Position numbers and translations under genes: made by a program
Notes under the pieces: generated by a model
What the model saw: the letters and a program-made list of their open reading frames with translations, nothing else
What the model was told of the DNA's origin: nothing
Database searches by the model: none
NCBI GenBank assembly: GCA_030684555.1
Contig: JAUXVN010000040.1
Coordinates: 177,021 to 241,020, forward strand
Direction: 5' to 3'
DNA length: 64,000 nucleotides
DNA from: Ignavibacteria bacterium
Lineage (GTDB): Bacteria; Bacteroidota; Ignavibacteria; Ignavibacteriales; Ignavibacteriaceae
Shown here: positions 1-7,846 of the stretch, piece after piece
Numbering within the stretch: position 1 is the first letter of the stretch
Layout of the letters: every line of letters begins with the position of its first letter

Positions 1-1
1 A

Positions 2-673
2 TTACTAACGGGATTGATTCTGATAATAATTGGTTCACTTTACCTTTTGAAAAATTTCGGTTGGTTGGAGTTCGATATCCTTGAACATATTATTTCCTTC
101 CCTTCATTACTTCTTTTCATCGGAATTGTAATCACAATAAATGCATCAAAAAAAGGATTTGGAATTATTCTGATCATTGTAGGATCACTATGGCATTACG
201 CACGGATTACTGATTCAATAGATTTCGGAAAGTTGATTATCCCATTGATTTTACTGGGCTTGGGACTATACATTATTTTCAGACAAAGGAAATTCGGTAG
301 TACTATTGACGCAGGTAAAAACTATTCTAACGATACACTTGAAGACATTGCAATCTTTGGAGGCGGGAATAAAACTATCATTAGTAACAACTTCAAAGGG
401 GGTACAATAACTTCGATTTTTGGCGGTTCCGAAATCGATTTAACAAGATGTCAACTTGCTGATGGTGATCAAATTATAGATGTATTGGCTGTTTTCGGCG
501 GAAGCACTTTTTTGGTTCCTTCCGACTGGAATGTGATTGTTGATGTACTCCCAATTTTTGGCGGGTTTTCGAATAAAACAAATAAACATTTTAGAGACGA
601 AATTAATACCAATAAAACATTAATTATTAAGGGACTCGTAATATTTGGTGGTGGAGAAATAAAAAGATATTAA
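2..673 (+). CDS. LiaF/YvqF-like membrane protein, 5' end outside the window
   Basis: The frame is already open at base 2, so the true start lies left of the window; the TTG at 14 is only the first start-like codon. About 90 residues of hydrophobic segments (roughly four membrane helices) are followed by a soluble C-terminal half in which FGG turns recur (IFGGGNKT, IFGGSEID, VFGGSTF, IFGGFSN, IFGGGE). A membrane N-half with a repeating FGG beta-rich C-half is the layout of the LiaF / cell-wall-active antibiotic response family (PF09922), whose Firmicute members modulate envelope-stress kinases. No LiaR/LiaS pair lies next to it, so a regulatory role is only inferred. Family call fairly sure, function not. 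Confidence 0.7.
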   Translation, partial: LLTGLILIIIGSLYLLKNFGWLEFDILEHIISFPSLLLFIGIVITINASKKGFGIILIIVGSLWHYARITDSIDFGKLIIPLILLGLGLYIIFRQRKFGSTIDAGKNYSNDTLEDIAIFGGGNKTIISNNFKGGTITSIFGGSEIDLTRCQLADGDQIIDVLAVFGGSTFLVPSDWNVIVDVLPIFGGFSNKTNKHFRDEINTNKTLIIKGLVIFGGGEIKRY

Positions 674-727
674 GAATTTTGGTTCTACCTAAACATTTCC
701 ATTTGATGATAGTTATATCATAAAAAA

Positions 728-1201
728 ATGAAAAGTTACATATTAGTTTTCTTTCTTATTTCCTTTGTTTTTTCTGATGTCTCAATAACACAATCGAAAG
801 AGATGTTTGAAAAATTTAATCAATCTATTGGAGTTTGGGTGTCTGAATCTCCTACTCAAACAATAATTGAAAAATGGGATCGAATAGCATCAGCAAAATT
901 TGAAGCATTGAGCTTTAAGGTTGTGGGAACTGATACTATATTAATAGAAGTGATTGAATTGTTACTTCAAAACGATTCAATTTTTTATAACCCCCGTGTA
1001 TTAGACCAAAACAAAGGTGAAGTTATCTCTTTTAAGATGTGTGATGAAGAAAATAAATTTAGGTTTGTAAATTTGTCCCATGATTTTCCAAATGAAATTA
1101 TTTATAATTTTATTAACGAGAATCAATTAGTGGTACAACTCAAAAGTTCAACGGAGAATTCTAAAGAAATCAATTTTTACTTTAAAAGGTTAAATCAGTA
1201 A
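728..1201 (+). CDS. Secreted DUF6265-family protein
   Basis: 157 residues starting with a short hydrophobic signal-like segment (about residues 3-19). The mature part runs from a FEKFNQSIGVW opening, through EKWDR, to a conserved-looking SHDFPNEIIY segment near residue 117. This order (a 'W' motif in a lipocalin-like opening and HDFP followed by a beta strand) is what I know from DUF6265 proteins, small beta-rich proteins of unknown role common in Bacteroidota. The gene has no clear Shine-Dalgarno sequence, only an A-rich stretch before ATG, which is common in this group. It stands alone between the LiaF-like gene and the aldehyde dehydrogenase. Confidence 0.6.
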   Translation: MKSYILVFFLISFVFSDVSITQSKEMFEKFNQSIGVWVSESPTQTIIEKWDRIASAKFEALSFKVVGTDTILIEVIELLLQNDSIFYNPRVLDQNKGEVISFKMCDEENKFRFVNLSHDFPNEIIYNFINENQLVVQLKSSTENSKEINFYFKRLNQ

Positions 1202-1243
1202 TTTACTTATTACATTGTAAAACGATTAAAAGCAGAGATTAAT

Positions 1244-2815
1244 ATGAAATTAGACAAAGATCTTTTATCAATCCAGGAAGCAAGAGATTTAGCAAAAGCC
1301 GCAAAGGATGCTCAACTTGAGTTTAAACATTTTAGTCAGGAGCAAGTTGACAAAATAGTCAAGGCAATGGCTGAGGCAGGTTATTCTGAAGCCGAACGGC
1401 TGGCTAAATTTGCTGCAGATGAAAGTGGTTTTGGAAGATGGCAGGATAAGGTTATTAAAAATCAATTCGGGACAAAAAATGTTTATGAATCAATCAAAGA
1501 TTTAAAAACAGTAGGTGTTATTGATAGTCAAGCGAATGGAAAGATTTTAAAAATAGCAGAACCTATGGGAGTTGTGTGTGCACTTGTACCTTCTACAAAT
1601 CCAACTTCAACCGCGATGTTTAAAGCGCTTATTTCTGTTAAATGTAGAAATGGAATGGTTGCAAGTCCTCATCCCCGGACTGTTAATTCAACGGTAGAAG
1701 CGATTCGAGTATTATCAAATGCCGCAGAAAAAGCAGGTGCTCCAAAGGGTTTGTTGCAATGTATGTCAATTCCAACAATAGAGGGAACAGAAGCTCTAAT
1801 GCGTGATAAAAATATTGCAGTTATTTTGGCAACGGGGAGTAATCCTATGGTTAAAGCTGCATATAGTTCAGGTAAACCTGCATACGGAGTTGGTTCAGGA
1901 AATGTTCCTGCATTTATTGAGAGAACTGCAAATTATAAAAAAGCTGTTGCCGATATTATTTATGGAACAACTTTCGATAATGGAACGCTCTGCTCCTCGG
2001 AACAAGCTATGATTGTCGATCGCTCATTAAAAGAAAAAGTTATATCCGAAGCAAAAAAACAAGGCGGCTATTTTTTAAATGAAGACGAGAAGAAAAAATT
2101 AGCGAATACAATTATTCTAAATAAGGGGGGTTTGAACCCTGAAATTGTTGGAAAGTCAGCAAGATGGATTGCTGATTATGCGGGTTTTTCTGTTGATGAA
2201 AACACTCGGGTCTTAATTGCATTTTGTGAAGAGGTCGGTAGGCACGAACCACTTTCTGTTGAAAAACTATCACCTATTTTAGCGTTTTATACAGTAGATG
2301 GGTGGTTAGAAGGATGTCATAAATGTCTCGACTTACTTAACTTCGGCGGGGTGGGACATACTATGGTAATCCACTCAAACGATTCTGAAATAATTATGAA
2401 ATTTGCTCTTGAAAAACCTGCATTTAGAATCTTAGTTAATACAGTATCATCAATAGGAGCTGTAGGTTATACAACCGCATTAGCGCCATCATTAACTTTA
2501 GGTTCGGGTACATGGGGTGGTTCAATTATTAGTGAAAATGTTACTGCAAAACACCTAATGAATATTAAGTATCTTGCATACGAAACAAATCCAGTTAATG
2601 AGTCTTTTGGAATAACTTCAACTGTCGGTGAAACGAATTCGAAAAATTTTTTGTTCGAAATAGAGGAGCGATTAAAAGCAAGAGCTGGGAATCCTATTTA
2701 CAAAAATGAAATTAAATCAAACTCAAATTTAAATAGTGATGGTGATAAAAAATTTGGAACTGGATTATCAGAAGTGGAATTAAATAAATTGATTAATGAA
2801 TTTAAAAAACGATAG
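1244..2815 (+). CDS. CoA-acylating aldehyde dehydrogenase (EutE/PduP type)
   Basis: 523 residues. It converts an aldehyde plus CoA and NAD+ to acyl-CoA, as in ethanolamine, propanediol or deoxysugar breakdown. The N-terminal Rossmann part carries the segment [13 protein letters not shown] (residues 109-121) typical of the acylating branch rather than ordinary aldehyde dehydrogenases. The catalytic cysteine is Cys250 in GTLCSSEQ, and the later segment NFGGVGHT also fits. After the domain ends near residue 465 there is an extra tail: a Ser/Asn/Asp-rich linker and a short amphipathic helix (residues 508-523, [16 protein letters not shown]). Such tails target cargo enzymes to bacterial microcompartments, but no shell gene is visible in this window. 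The enzyme class is secure; the substrate is not. Confidence 0.85.
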   Translation: MKLDKDLLSIQEARDLAKAAKDAQLEFKHFSQEQVDKIVKAMAEAGYSEAERLAKFAADESGFGRWQDKVIKNQFGTKNVYESIKDLKTVGVIDSQANGKILKIAEPMGVVCALVPSTNPTSTAMFKALISVKCRNGMVASPHPRTVNSTVEAIRVLSNAAEKAGAPKGLLQCMSIPTIEGTEALMRDKNIAVILATGSNPMVKAAYSSGKPAYGVGSGNVPAFIERTANYKKAVADIIYGTTFDNGTLCSSEQAMIVDRSLKEKVISEAKKQGGYFLNEDEKKKLANTIILNKGGLNPEIVGKSARWIADYAGFSVDENTRVLIAFCEEVGRHEPLSVEKLSPILAFYTVDGWLEGCHKCLDLLNFGGVGHTMVIHSNDSEIIMKFALEKPAFRILVNTVSSIGAVGYTTALAPSLTLGSGTWGGSIISENVTAKHLMNIKYLAYETNPVNESFGITSTVGETNSKNFLFEIEERLKARAGNPIYKNEIKSNSNLNSDGDKKFGTGLSEVELNKLINEFKKR

Positions 2816-2830
2816 CATTATAATTTTTGT

Positions 2831-2904
2831 CGGGGTGGGGAGATTCGAACTCCCGACCTCTTCGTCCCGAACGAAGCGCGCTAACCGGGCTGCGCTACAC
2901 CCCG
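2831..2904 (-). tRNA. tRNA-Pro(CGG)
   Basis: Read on the minus strand, 74 bases fold into a full cloverleaf. It has a 7-bp acceptor stem (CGGGGTG with CACCCCG), a D arm GCGC/GCGC, an anticodon stem CTTCG/CGAAG around the loop TTCGGGA, and a T arm GGGAG/CTCCC around TTCGAAT. The anticodon is CGG, reading the proline codon CCG. The 3' CCA is not encoded and must be added after transcription. Confidence 0.97.
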
Positions 2905-2916
2905 AAAAATTGAATG

Positions 2917-2924
2917 CAAATATA
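2917..2924 (-). promoter_or_regulatory. Candidate -7 box for tRNA-Pro
   Basis: On the minus strand the octamer TATATTTG matches the Bacteroidota -7 consensus TAnnTTTG exactly. It lies 12 bases upstream of the tRNA 5' end, so transcription would start a few bases before the mature tRNA. A -33 TTG at the usual distance is not evident; the nearest TTG is only 12 bases further upstream. Confidence 0.45.
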
Positions 2925-3167
2925 AGCAGATTTTTTCAAATAAAAATAGTTCAGAAACTTGGAAGTATAAGTATGATTAATTATACTTCAGGGAATTAAT
3001 TGTAATGTCAATAAATAAATATTGCCATCTTTTCTAACTTAATTGCATGTGTTTGCTTAAACTTGTTTGTAAAAATAAACCTTCAATAATGGATAGATAA
3101 ACTTTTTGATACAATATGCGAATCACTACCCACAATCATAACATCATTAAATACATTTTTAAACAAA

Positions 3168-3549
3168 ATGAAATAAACATTAATACCAATTATAAGTTTA
3201 TTACTTATTCTGTTAATTACAAATTGTGCTAGTGATAAGAAACCGTCAAAACGTGTGTTTAACAAATCATCGGAGAATGTAAGTTCTAAAATTCAGACTC
3301 CGGGAGAATCAGACGTGATAATAAATGATATAGCCCCAGTTTTTTAACCGAATATACTACTTCACTGGTCGGAGATGCACCTGCAACCGCAATTGTTCAG
3401 AATCAATCAGTATCGTTTAGTACAATCATGAATAATAATTATACTATAACTTATAGCGATACAAAACCTCTCGCAGTTCTTATTGAACAATAGGGGGCGT
3501 CGTTTACAAAGAAAGAGTTTTAAGAACTATTGGAACTTTTGCCATTTAA
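3168..3549 (+). pseudogene. Decayed lipoprotein gene
   Basis: Three open stretches in three frames follow one another. Frame one starts ATG AAA TAA (stop at codon 3), then continues with a lipoprotein signal (LLILLITNCAS, Cys codon at 3225-3227) to a stop at 3345. A run of six T at 3340-3345 separates it from a second open frame, 3341-3490, which includes VGDAPATAIVQNQSVSF. A run of five G at 3493-3497 separates that from a third, ending at 3547-3549 (GVVYKERVLRTIGTFAI). Read as one, the pieces make a lipoprotein of about 125 residues with one nonsense change and two single-base slips. Both slips sit in homopolymers, so sequencing error is an alternative. I do not recognise the family. Confidence 0.6.
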
Positions 3550-3847
3550 AGATGTAGTTCCTTTTTCATCCTTTTGAACTATTTTTATATAAACTGATTT
3601 GGGATATGTTATAGTAGGTTTAAACTACAATTGTTATCATGTAATTATGTGATGAACTATCAAACAGAAAATGAAAAGATATGTCAGCATCGGAATGAAA
3701 CAGTTTTTATTTTTTTTTATAGGAAGTTTGCAAATAATTTTATTACATTATATATTATGATCGTTTATATAAAGATTTTCTTACAAACTATGAACTTAGC
3801 GCTTTTTTTTAATTACTTGATTACTTAACTACTTCCGAGGGAATTTT
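3550..3847. other. AT-rich intergenic region before the OmpA gene
   Basis: About 300 bases rich in T runs. I find no convincing open frame, hairpin or exact TAnnTTTG box; GAAGTTTG near 3725 is one mismatch away. Only the Shine-Dalgarno-like GAGGG just before the ATG at 3848 is clear. It presumably holds the promoter of the porin gene. Confidence 0.4.
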
Positions 3848-4975
3848 ATGAAAAAATTATTATTAATCCTTATTGTGTTTGCTTTTGCGGTTTCGTCAAT
3901 AAATGCGCAAGCATCCAAAGATGGATGGGCAGTTGGCCTTGATTTCGTTTCCCCTAGATTATTCAGCGATATGGGTGCTGAAAACATGGATTATGGCGGA
4001 CGTTTTATTCTTCAAAAAAATCTCACCGAGCAAGCAGTTATGAGATTTAGTGTTGATTATTTGATGTTTACTGGACAGAATACAGCGGCACCAACCGAAT
4101 TCACAAATAACACTATTAAATTTGGAATTGGAGCTATTTACAATTTCTTACCATGTGAAATTGTTAATCCTTATATTGGTGTCGGCGGGGGTATGCTTTA
4201 TTATACGTTGAAAAATGCTGAGGGACCTGGAACTAAAGATGGTTCCTATTTTGGAGAACTGACTGCTGATTTGTACTTTGGTGGAACCTATAGTTTTGCT
4301 GATGATTGGTTTTTGAAAGTTGAATTATCTCAAAATACAGTTTCTACAGATAAATTTGACGGAAAAAAAGTCGCTGGTCAAGGTGGTTTATTCGGCGGTA
4401 CTCTTGATTCTTATACATCATTAGGTATTGGACTGCTTTACTATATTGATAGAGGAACGCCTTCAACCTATTGTGAAGATTTGGCAAAAGGCATTTCAGC
4501 TAATATAGATTATGCAAAGATTGAAGAAATTGTTCGCAAGTATACAACAACTCCTACTGACGTAGATTACAACAAAATTGAAGATATCGTTAAAAAACAC
4601 GCCGGTAAAACTACTATCCAACATACTGATGGCGAGAAAAACTGGGTATTAATTGGTGTTAATTTTGAATTTGCTAAATCTACTTTATCACCAGAATCTT
4701 ATCCAATATTATATGATGCTGCTAAAGTATTGATGAGTAATCCTTCAATGAAAGTTGAAATTCAAGGACATACAGATAATATCGGTTCTGCAAACTCAAA
4801 CCAAAAACTTTCAATTGCCAGAGCTGAAACGGTTAAAAGTTTCTTACTTTCAAAAGGTGTTGAAGCTTCCAGATTATCAACAGCTGGTTTCGGTTATACA
4901 AAACCAATCTCTGATAACAAAACTGCTCAAGGTAGAACATTCAACAGAAGAATTGAATTCAAGATTCTTAAATAA
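3848..4975 (+). CDS. OmpA-family outer-membrane protein
   Basis: 375 residues. A signal peptide occupies residues 1-20 (ending SSINAQ). An N-terminal outer-membrane beta-barrel of about 190 residues follows, shown by alternating aromatic strands and Gly-rich turns. A linker region then holds two similar segments (DYAKIEEIVRKY and DYNKIEDIVKKH), a short internal duplication. The C-terminal OmpA/MotB peptidoglycan-binding domain spans about residues 265-375, with the diagnostic GHTDNIGS, LSIARAETV and NRRIEF segments whose Asp and Arg bind diaminopimelate. Such proteins tie the outer membrane to the cell wall. The gene is monocistronic, with a strong hairpin terminator directly downstream. Confidence 0.9.
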   Translation: MKKLLLILIVFAFAVSSINAQASKDGWAVGLDFVSPRLFSDMGAENMDYGGRFILQKNLTEQAVMRFSVDYLMFTGQNTAAPTEFTNNTIKFGIGAIYNFLPCEIVNPYIGVGGGMLYYTLKNAEGPGTKDGSYFGELTADLYFGGTYSFADDWFLKVELSQNTVSTDKFDGKKVAGQGGLFGGTLDSYTSLGIGLLYYIDRGTPSTYCEDLAKGISANIDYAKIEEIVRKYTTTPTDVDYNKIEDIVKKHAGKTTIQHTDGEKNWVLIGVNFEFAKSTLSPESYPILYDAAKVLMSNPSMKVEIQGHTDNIGSANSNQKLSIARAETVKSFLLSKGVEASRLSTAGFGYTKPISDNKTAQGRTFNRRIEFKILK

Positions 4976-4994
4976 ATTTAAGTTATAGTTTTAT

Positions 4995-5029
4995 AAAAAA
5001 AGGGATGCAAATTGCATCCCTTTTTTTTT
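4995..5029. terminator. Bidirectional Rho-independent terminator
   Basis: Stem GGGATGC/GCATCCC (5002-5008 with 5014-5020, extendable by two pairs) has seven A on its left and nine T on its right. It can therefore end transcription of the OmpA gene on the plus strand and of the SpmAB gene on the minus strand. Confidence 0.9.
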
Positions 5030-5057
5030 GCGGTCTTCAAATACAGTGAACATTTTG

Positions 5058-6686
5058 CTATCCAAATAAAAGTGTTACAATAAAAACTGCTGCGAGTATA
5101 CCAACTATATCAGCAGCAACACCGGCTACTACAGCGTGCCTGATTCTTTTAATTCCGACTGATCCAAAGTAAACTGCTAAAACATAGAATGTTGTTTCAG
5201 TACTTCCAAAAAAAGTTGATACCAAAATTCCGATAAAAGAATCAGGTCCGTGAACAGAAATAATTTCAGCCATTATTCCAAGTGAGCCGCTTCCGGATAA
5301 AGGTCTCATAAGAGCCATAGGTAAAGCTTCTGCAGGCATTCCAACGAAATTTGTTATTGGTTGTAATATGTAAATTAACCATTCCATTGCCCCGCCGGTT
5401 CTAAAAATTCCAATAGCCATAAGCATTGCAACCAGGTAAGGAATTATTCTGACAGCGACATTAAACCCTTCTTTTGCTCCTTCAACAAACACTTCATAAA
5501 CTTTAACTTTTTTGTAAGCCCCAAACCCTACAAAAATTGCAATTAGTAATGGGATGGCTAATATGGAAACTACTTGTATAATATTTTTTATCAGCTCTGG
5601 ATTTAGGAATGAGAAAAACGATGATATTGTTGATCCCATTCCGGTCAGTAGAATTAATGAAATGACGATTCCTATTGAGAAAATTGAAATAAGAAACTTT
5701 TTGCTATCGTTTAACCATTTTCCAAATTCAGAAAATTTTATTGGAAATTTCTCCATAATCTTTGCAACTGTAATTCCAGTTATAGTAGCACATGTTGAAG
5801 CAAAAAGGGCAGTGCCAATAATAACTGCAGGTTCGGAACTGCCGGCAGATGCTCTTACGGCTATCGCTGTTGCCGGTATTAGAGTCATTCCTGCTGTATT
5901 GACGGCTAAAAATGTACACATCGCATTTGTTGCTGTTCCTTTATTCGGATTTAACTTATCAAGTTCCTCCATAGCCTTCAGTCCGAAAGGGGTAGCCGCA
6001 TTTCCGAGTCCGAGAAAATTGGCAGAAATATTCATAATCATTGCTCCCATTGCAGGATGTTCAGCAGGAACTTCAGGAAAAAGAAACTTTGTAACTGGTT
6101 TCAATGCAAGAGCAATATAAGTTATCAATCCTGCTTCTTCTGCAATTTTCATAACTCCAAGCCATAGTGCCATTACACCAATAAGTCCGAGTGCGATATT
6201 TACAGCGGTTTCCGCGTAGCTTAAAGCAGAATTGGTTACTTCCTTCAATCCAAGAAAAGAAACTTCTTCAAAAATAATACTACCGGTTACTTCACCTTGA
6301 TTTGTAAAATTTGACTTAATAGAAATTACACCCGTTAGATCATTCTCTTTGCCGCTCACTTTTGCCATCTTTTGAAAGACCTCCGGAAAGCCCTTTTCTA
6401 TGATCGTAAAAAAGGAAGCTTCAGTTTTATTTTTATCGACTGAGATTTTCGCATCAAAAATTAAATCATTCTCTGCTTTTGTGTAATAGTACTTATACAA
6501 ATTTCCCTTTGAAATTATAAGTTTAGTTTCGAAAGGTTTTGAATGATCAATTGTGCTATCGATTGAAAAAGAAATCGGAATTGGTATACCGGATTGATAT
6601 TTATTGCTGACTTTATCTTGAAGATCGGTAGATAGAGCAGCTGCTAATCCAAGTATAACCAAACCTAACCAGATGTAATTTAGCAT
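5058..6686 (-). CDS. Fused SpmA-SpmB (Gate-domain) membrane protein
   Basis: 542 residues with many membrane segments. The start (MLNYIWLGLVILGLAAAL) is typical of SpmA, and the end (GPDSFIGILVSTFFGSTETTFYVLAVYFGSVG) is typical of SpmB. Two nucleoside-recognition 'Gate' domains (PF07670) are visible at about residues 160-310 and 400-540. In Bacillus SpmA and SpmB are separate proteins needed for spore core dehydration; fused homologues are common in non-sporulating Bacteroidota and Chlorobi, where the transported substrate is unknown. An extra soluble insert of about 115 residues sits between the first helix and the first Gate domain. The gene starts 13 bases after the amidase stop, so the two are co-transcribed. 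Confidence 0.85.
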   Translation of the reverse strand: MLNYIWLGLVILGLAAALSTDLQDKVSNKYQSGIPIPISFSIDSTIDHSKPFETKLIISKGNLYKYYYTKAENDLIFDAKISVDKNKTEASFFTIIEKGFPEVFQKMAKVSGKENDLTGVISIKSNFTNQGEVTGSIIFEEVSFLGLKEVTNSALSYAETAVNIALGLIGVMALWLGVMKIAEEAGLITYIALALKPVTKFLFPEVPAEHPAMGAMIMNISANFLGLGNAATPFGLKAMEELDKLNPNKGTATNAMCTFLAVNTAGMTLIPATAIAVRASAGSSEPAVIIGTALFASTCATITGITVAKIMEKFPIKFSEFGKWLNDSKKFLISIFSIGIVISLILLTGMGSTISSFFSFLNPELIKNIIQVVSILAIPLLIAIFVGFGAYKKVKVYEVFVEGAKEGFNVAVRIIPYLVAMLMAIGIFRTGGAMEWLIYILQPITNFVGMPAEALPMALMRPLSGSGSLGIMAEIISVHGPDSFIGILVSTFFGSTETTFYVLAVYFGSVGIKRIRHAVVAGVAADIVGILAAVFIVTLLFG

Positions 6687-6699
6687 GTTTTCCCCTATG

Positions 6700-7746
6700 T
6701 TATTTTTTTGAAGTTATGAGAAATAGTTTATCACGGAATGGATGAGTATGATTCCCGTAAATATTGGCAGCTATTATTCGAATTTCAATATCACTCTTTA
6801 ATTCTCTGTCAATATTAATTTGCAAAATCGATTGAGTTGAATCGAATGAATATGTTTTTATTTCAAGAGAGTCAATAAAAACTCTGATTGATTTCTCATC
6901 TATTCCTGAACTATCATTTAATTTGTAGAAGAGTTGATAATATTTATTATCAGAAGTTTCTTTTTCAACAAATTTAATTTCAGGATAACCGGTTCGATAA
7001 TATCTATATAAACCTCGGAAAATTCCCCAAGCCTGAATTTTATTAAATTCATCAATTATTAATCGTTGTTCCTCAACCGGGTGAGAATGGAATGAACATT
7101 CTACCAACACAGACGGAATTTCTGTATTTCGAAGAACTGCAAATCCTTTTTTAGGATAGATAAAATAGTCAGAATAAGTTCCATCGAAAGACCCTAAGCC
7201 GCCGGAATTTCTCATAGCATATGCCATATCACGCTGTATAAATCTGGCAACATCCTTCTCCATCGGTTCATATTCATAATCAGCTTCTTTAGCGTGATAA
7301 TATGTAGATGTATAATTAGTATTCGGATCGCCACTTGCTCCCGGGCTATTGTGATGAATACTGATAAATAAATCTGCCCGGCTGTTATTTGCCATTATAG
7401 AACGATCTATTAAAGCAACTGTTGTATCTTTTTCTCGAGACATAATTACAATAGCACCGGCTTCAGTTAAAAAGTTACGAAGATTTAATGCGACTCTTAA
7501 ATTTACATCAGCCTCAATGGCTAATTCTTTAGGTCCTTTATTTACGCGATCACTTCCACCATGACCCGGGTCAATAAAGAATCTTTTGCCAGCTAAATAA
7601 TTTTTACTTGTATTGATTAATTTTTGATAAACGAGGGTATCTTTAAACTCAACCGGAGTGTCATAGCTGATTGTGTAGTAATTGACCGTTGTGCAACCGG
7701 TTAAGTAGAAAATTAAGGAAACTAGAACAGCATAAAGAATTTTCAA
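6700..7746 (-). CDS. N-acetylmuramoyl-L-alanine amidase, lipoprotein (Amidase_3)
   Basis: 348 residues. It should cleave the bond between MurNAc and the stem peptide of peptidoglycan in the periplasm. The lipobox LTGC places the acylated cysteine at residue 18. The zinc amidase domain (PF01520) spans about residues 54-250, with probable metal and catalytic residues His62 (DPGHGG), Glu78 (EADVNL), His131 (SIHHNS) and Glu216 (VLVECSF). The last 90 residues are beta-rich and resemble an Ig-type accessory domain. It is the first gene of a two-gene unit with the SpmAB fusion, an association that echoes the cell-wall and spore-cortex setting of both families in Firmicutes. Confidence 0.9.
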   Translation of the reverse strand: MKILYAVLVSLIFYLTGCTTVNYYTISYDTPVEFKDTLVYQKLINTSKNYLAGKRFFIDPGHGGSDRVNKGPKELAIEADVNLRVALNLRNFLTEAGAIVIMSREKDTTVALIDRSIMANNSRADLFISIHHNSPGASGDPNTNYTSTYYHAKEADYEYEPMEKDVARFIQRDMAYAMRNSGGLGSFDGTYSDYFIYPKKGFAVLRNTEIPSVLVECSFHSHPVEEQRLIIDEFNKIQAWGIFRGLYRYYRTGYPEIKFVEKETSDNKYYQLFYKLNDSSGIDEKSIRVFIDSLEIKTYSFDSTQSILQINIDRELKSDIEIRIIAANIYGNHTHPFRDKLFLITSKK

Positions 7747-7846
7747 AACTACCTCAGTGAAAATCGAACGATAATTTATTATAGATTAAAAATCTAATAC
7801 ATAAAATAAGAACTTATTTCGAAGTGTAGAAGTAAATATGCTCAAA

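Noticed and set aside
2796..2999. Plus-strand frame of 67 codons with a GRFELPTSSS segment
   Set aside because: It is the translation of the antisense of tRNA-Pro, a well-known false protein in databases.
3083..3265. Minus-strand frame of 60 codons
   Set aside because: It lies opposite the decayed lipoprotein gene, and the plus strand has the recognisable lipobox.
5554..6120. Plus-strand frame of 188 codons
   Set aside because: Antisense to the SpmAB fusion, whose families are secure; no ribosome site or domain.
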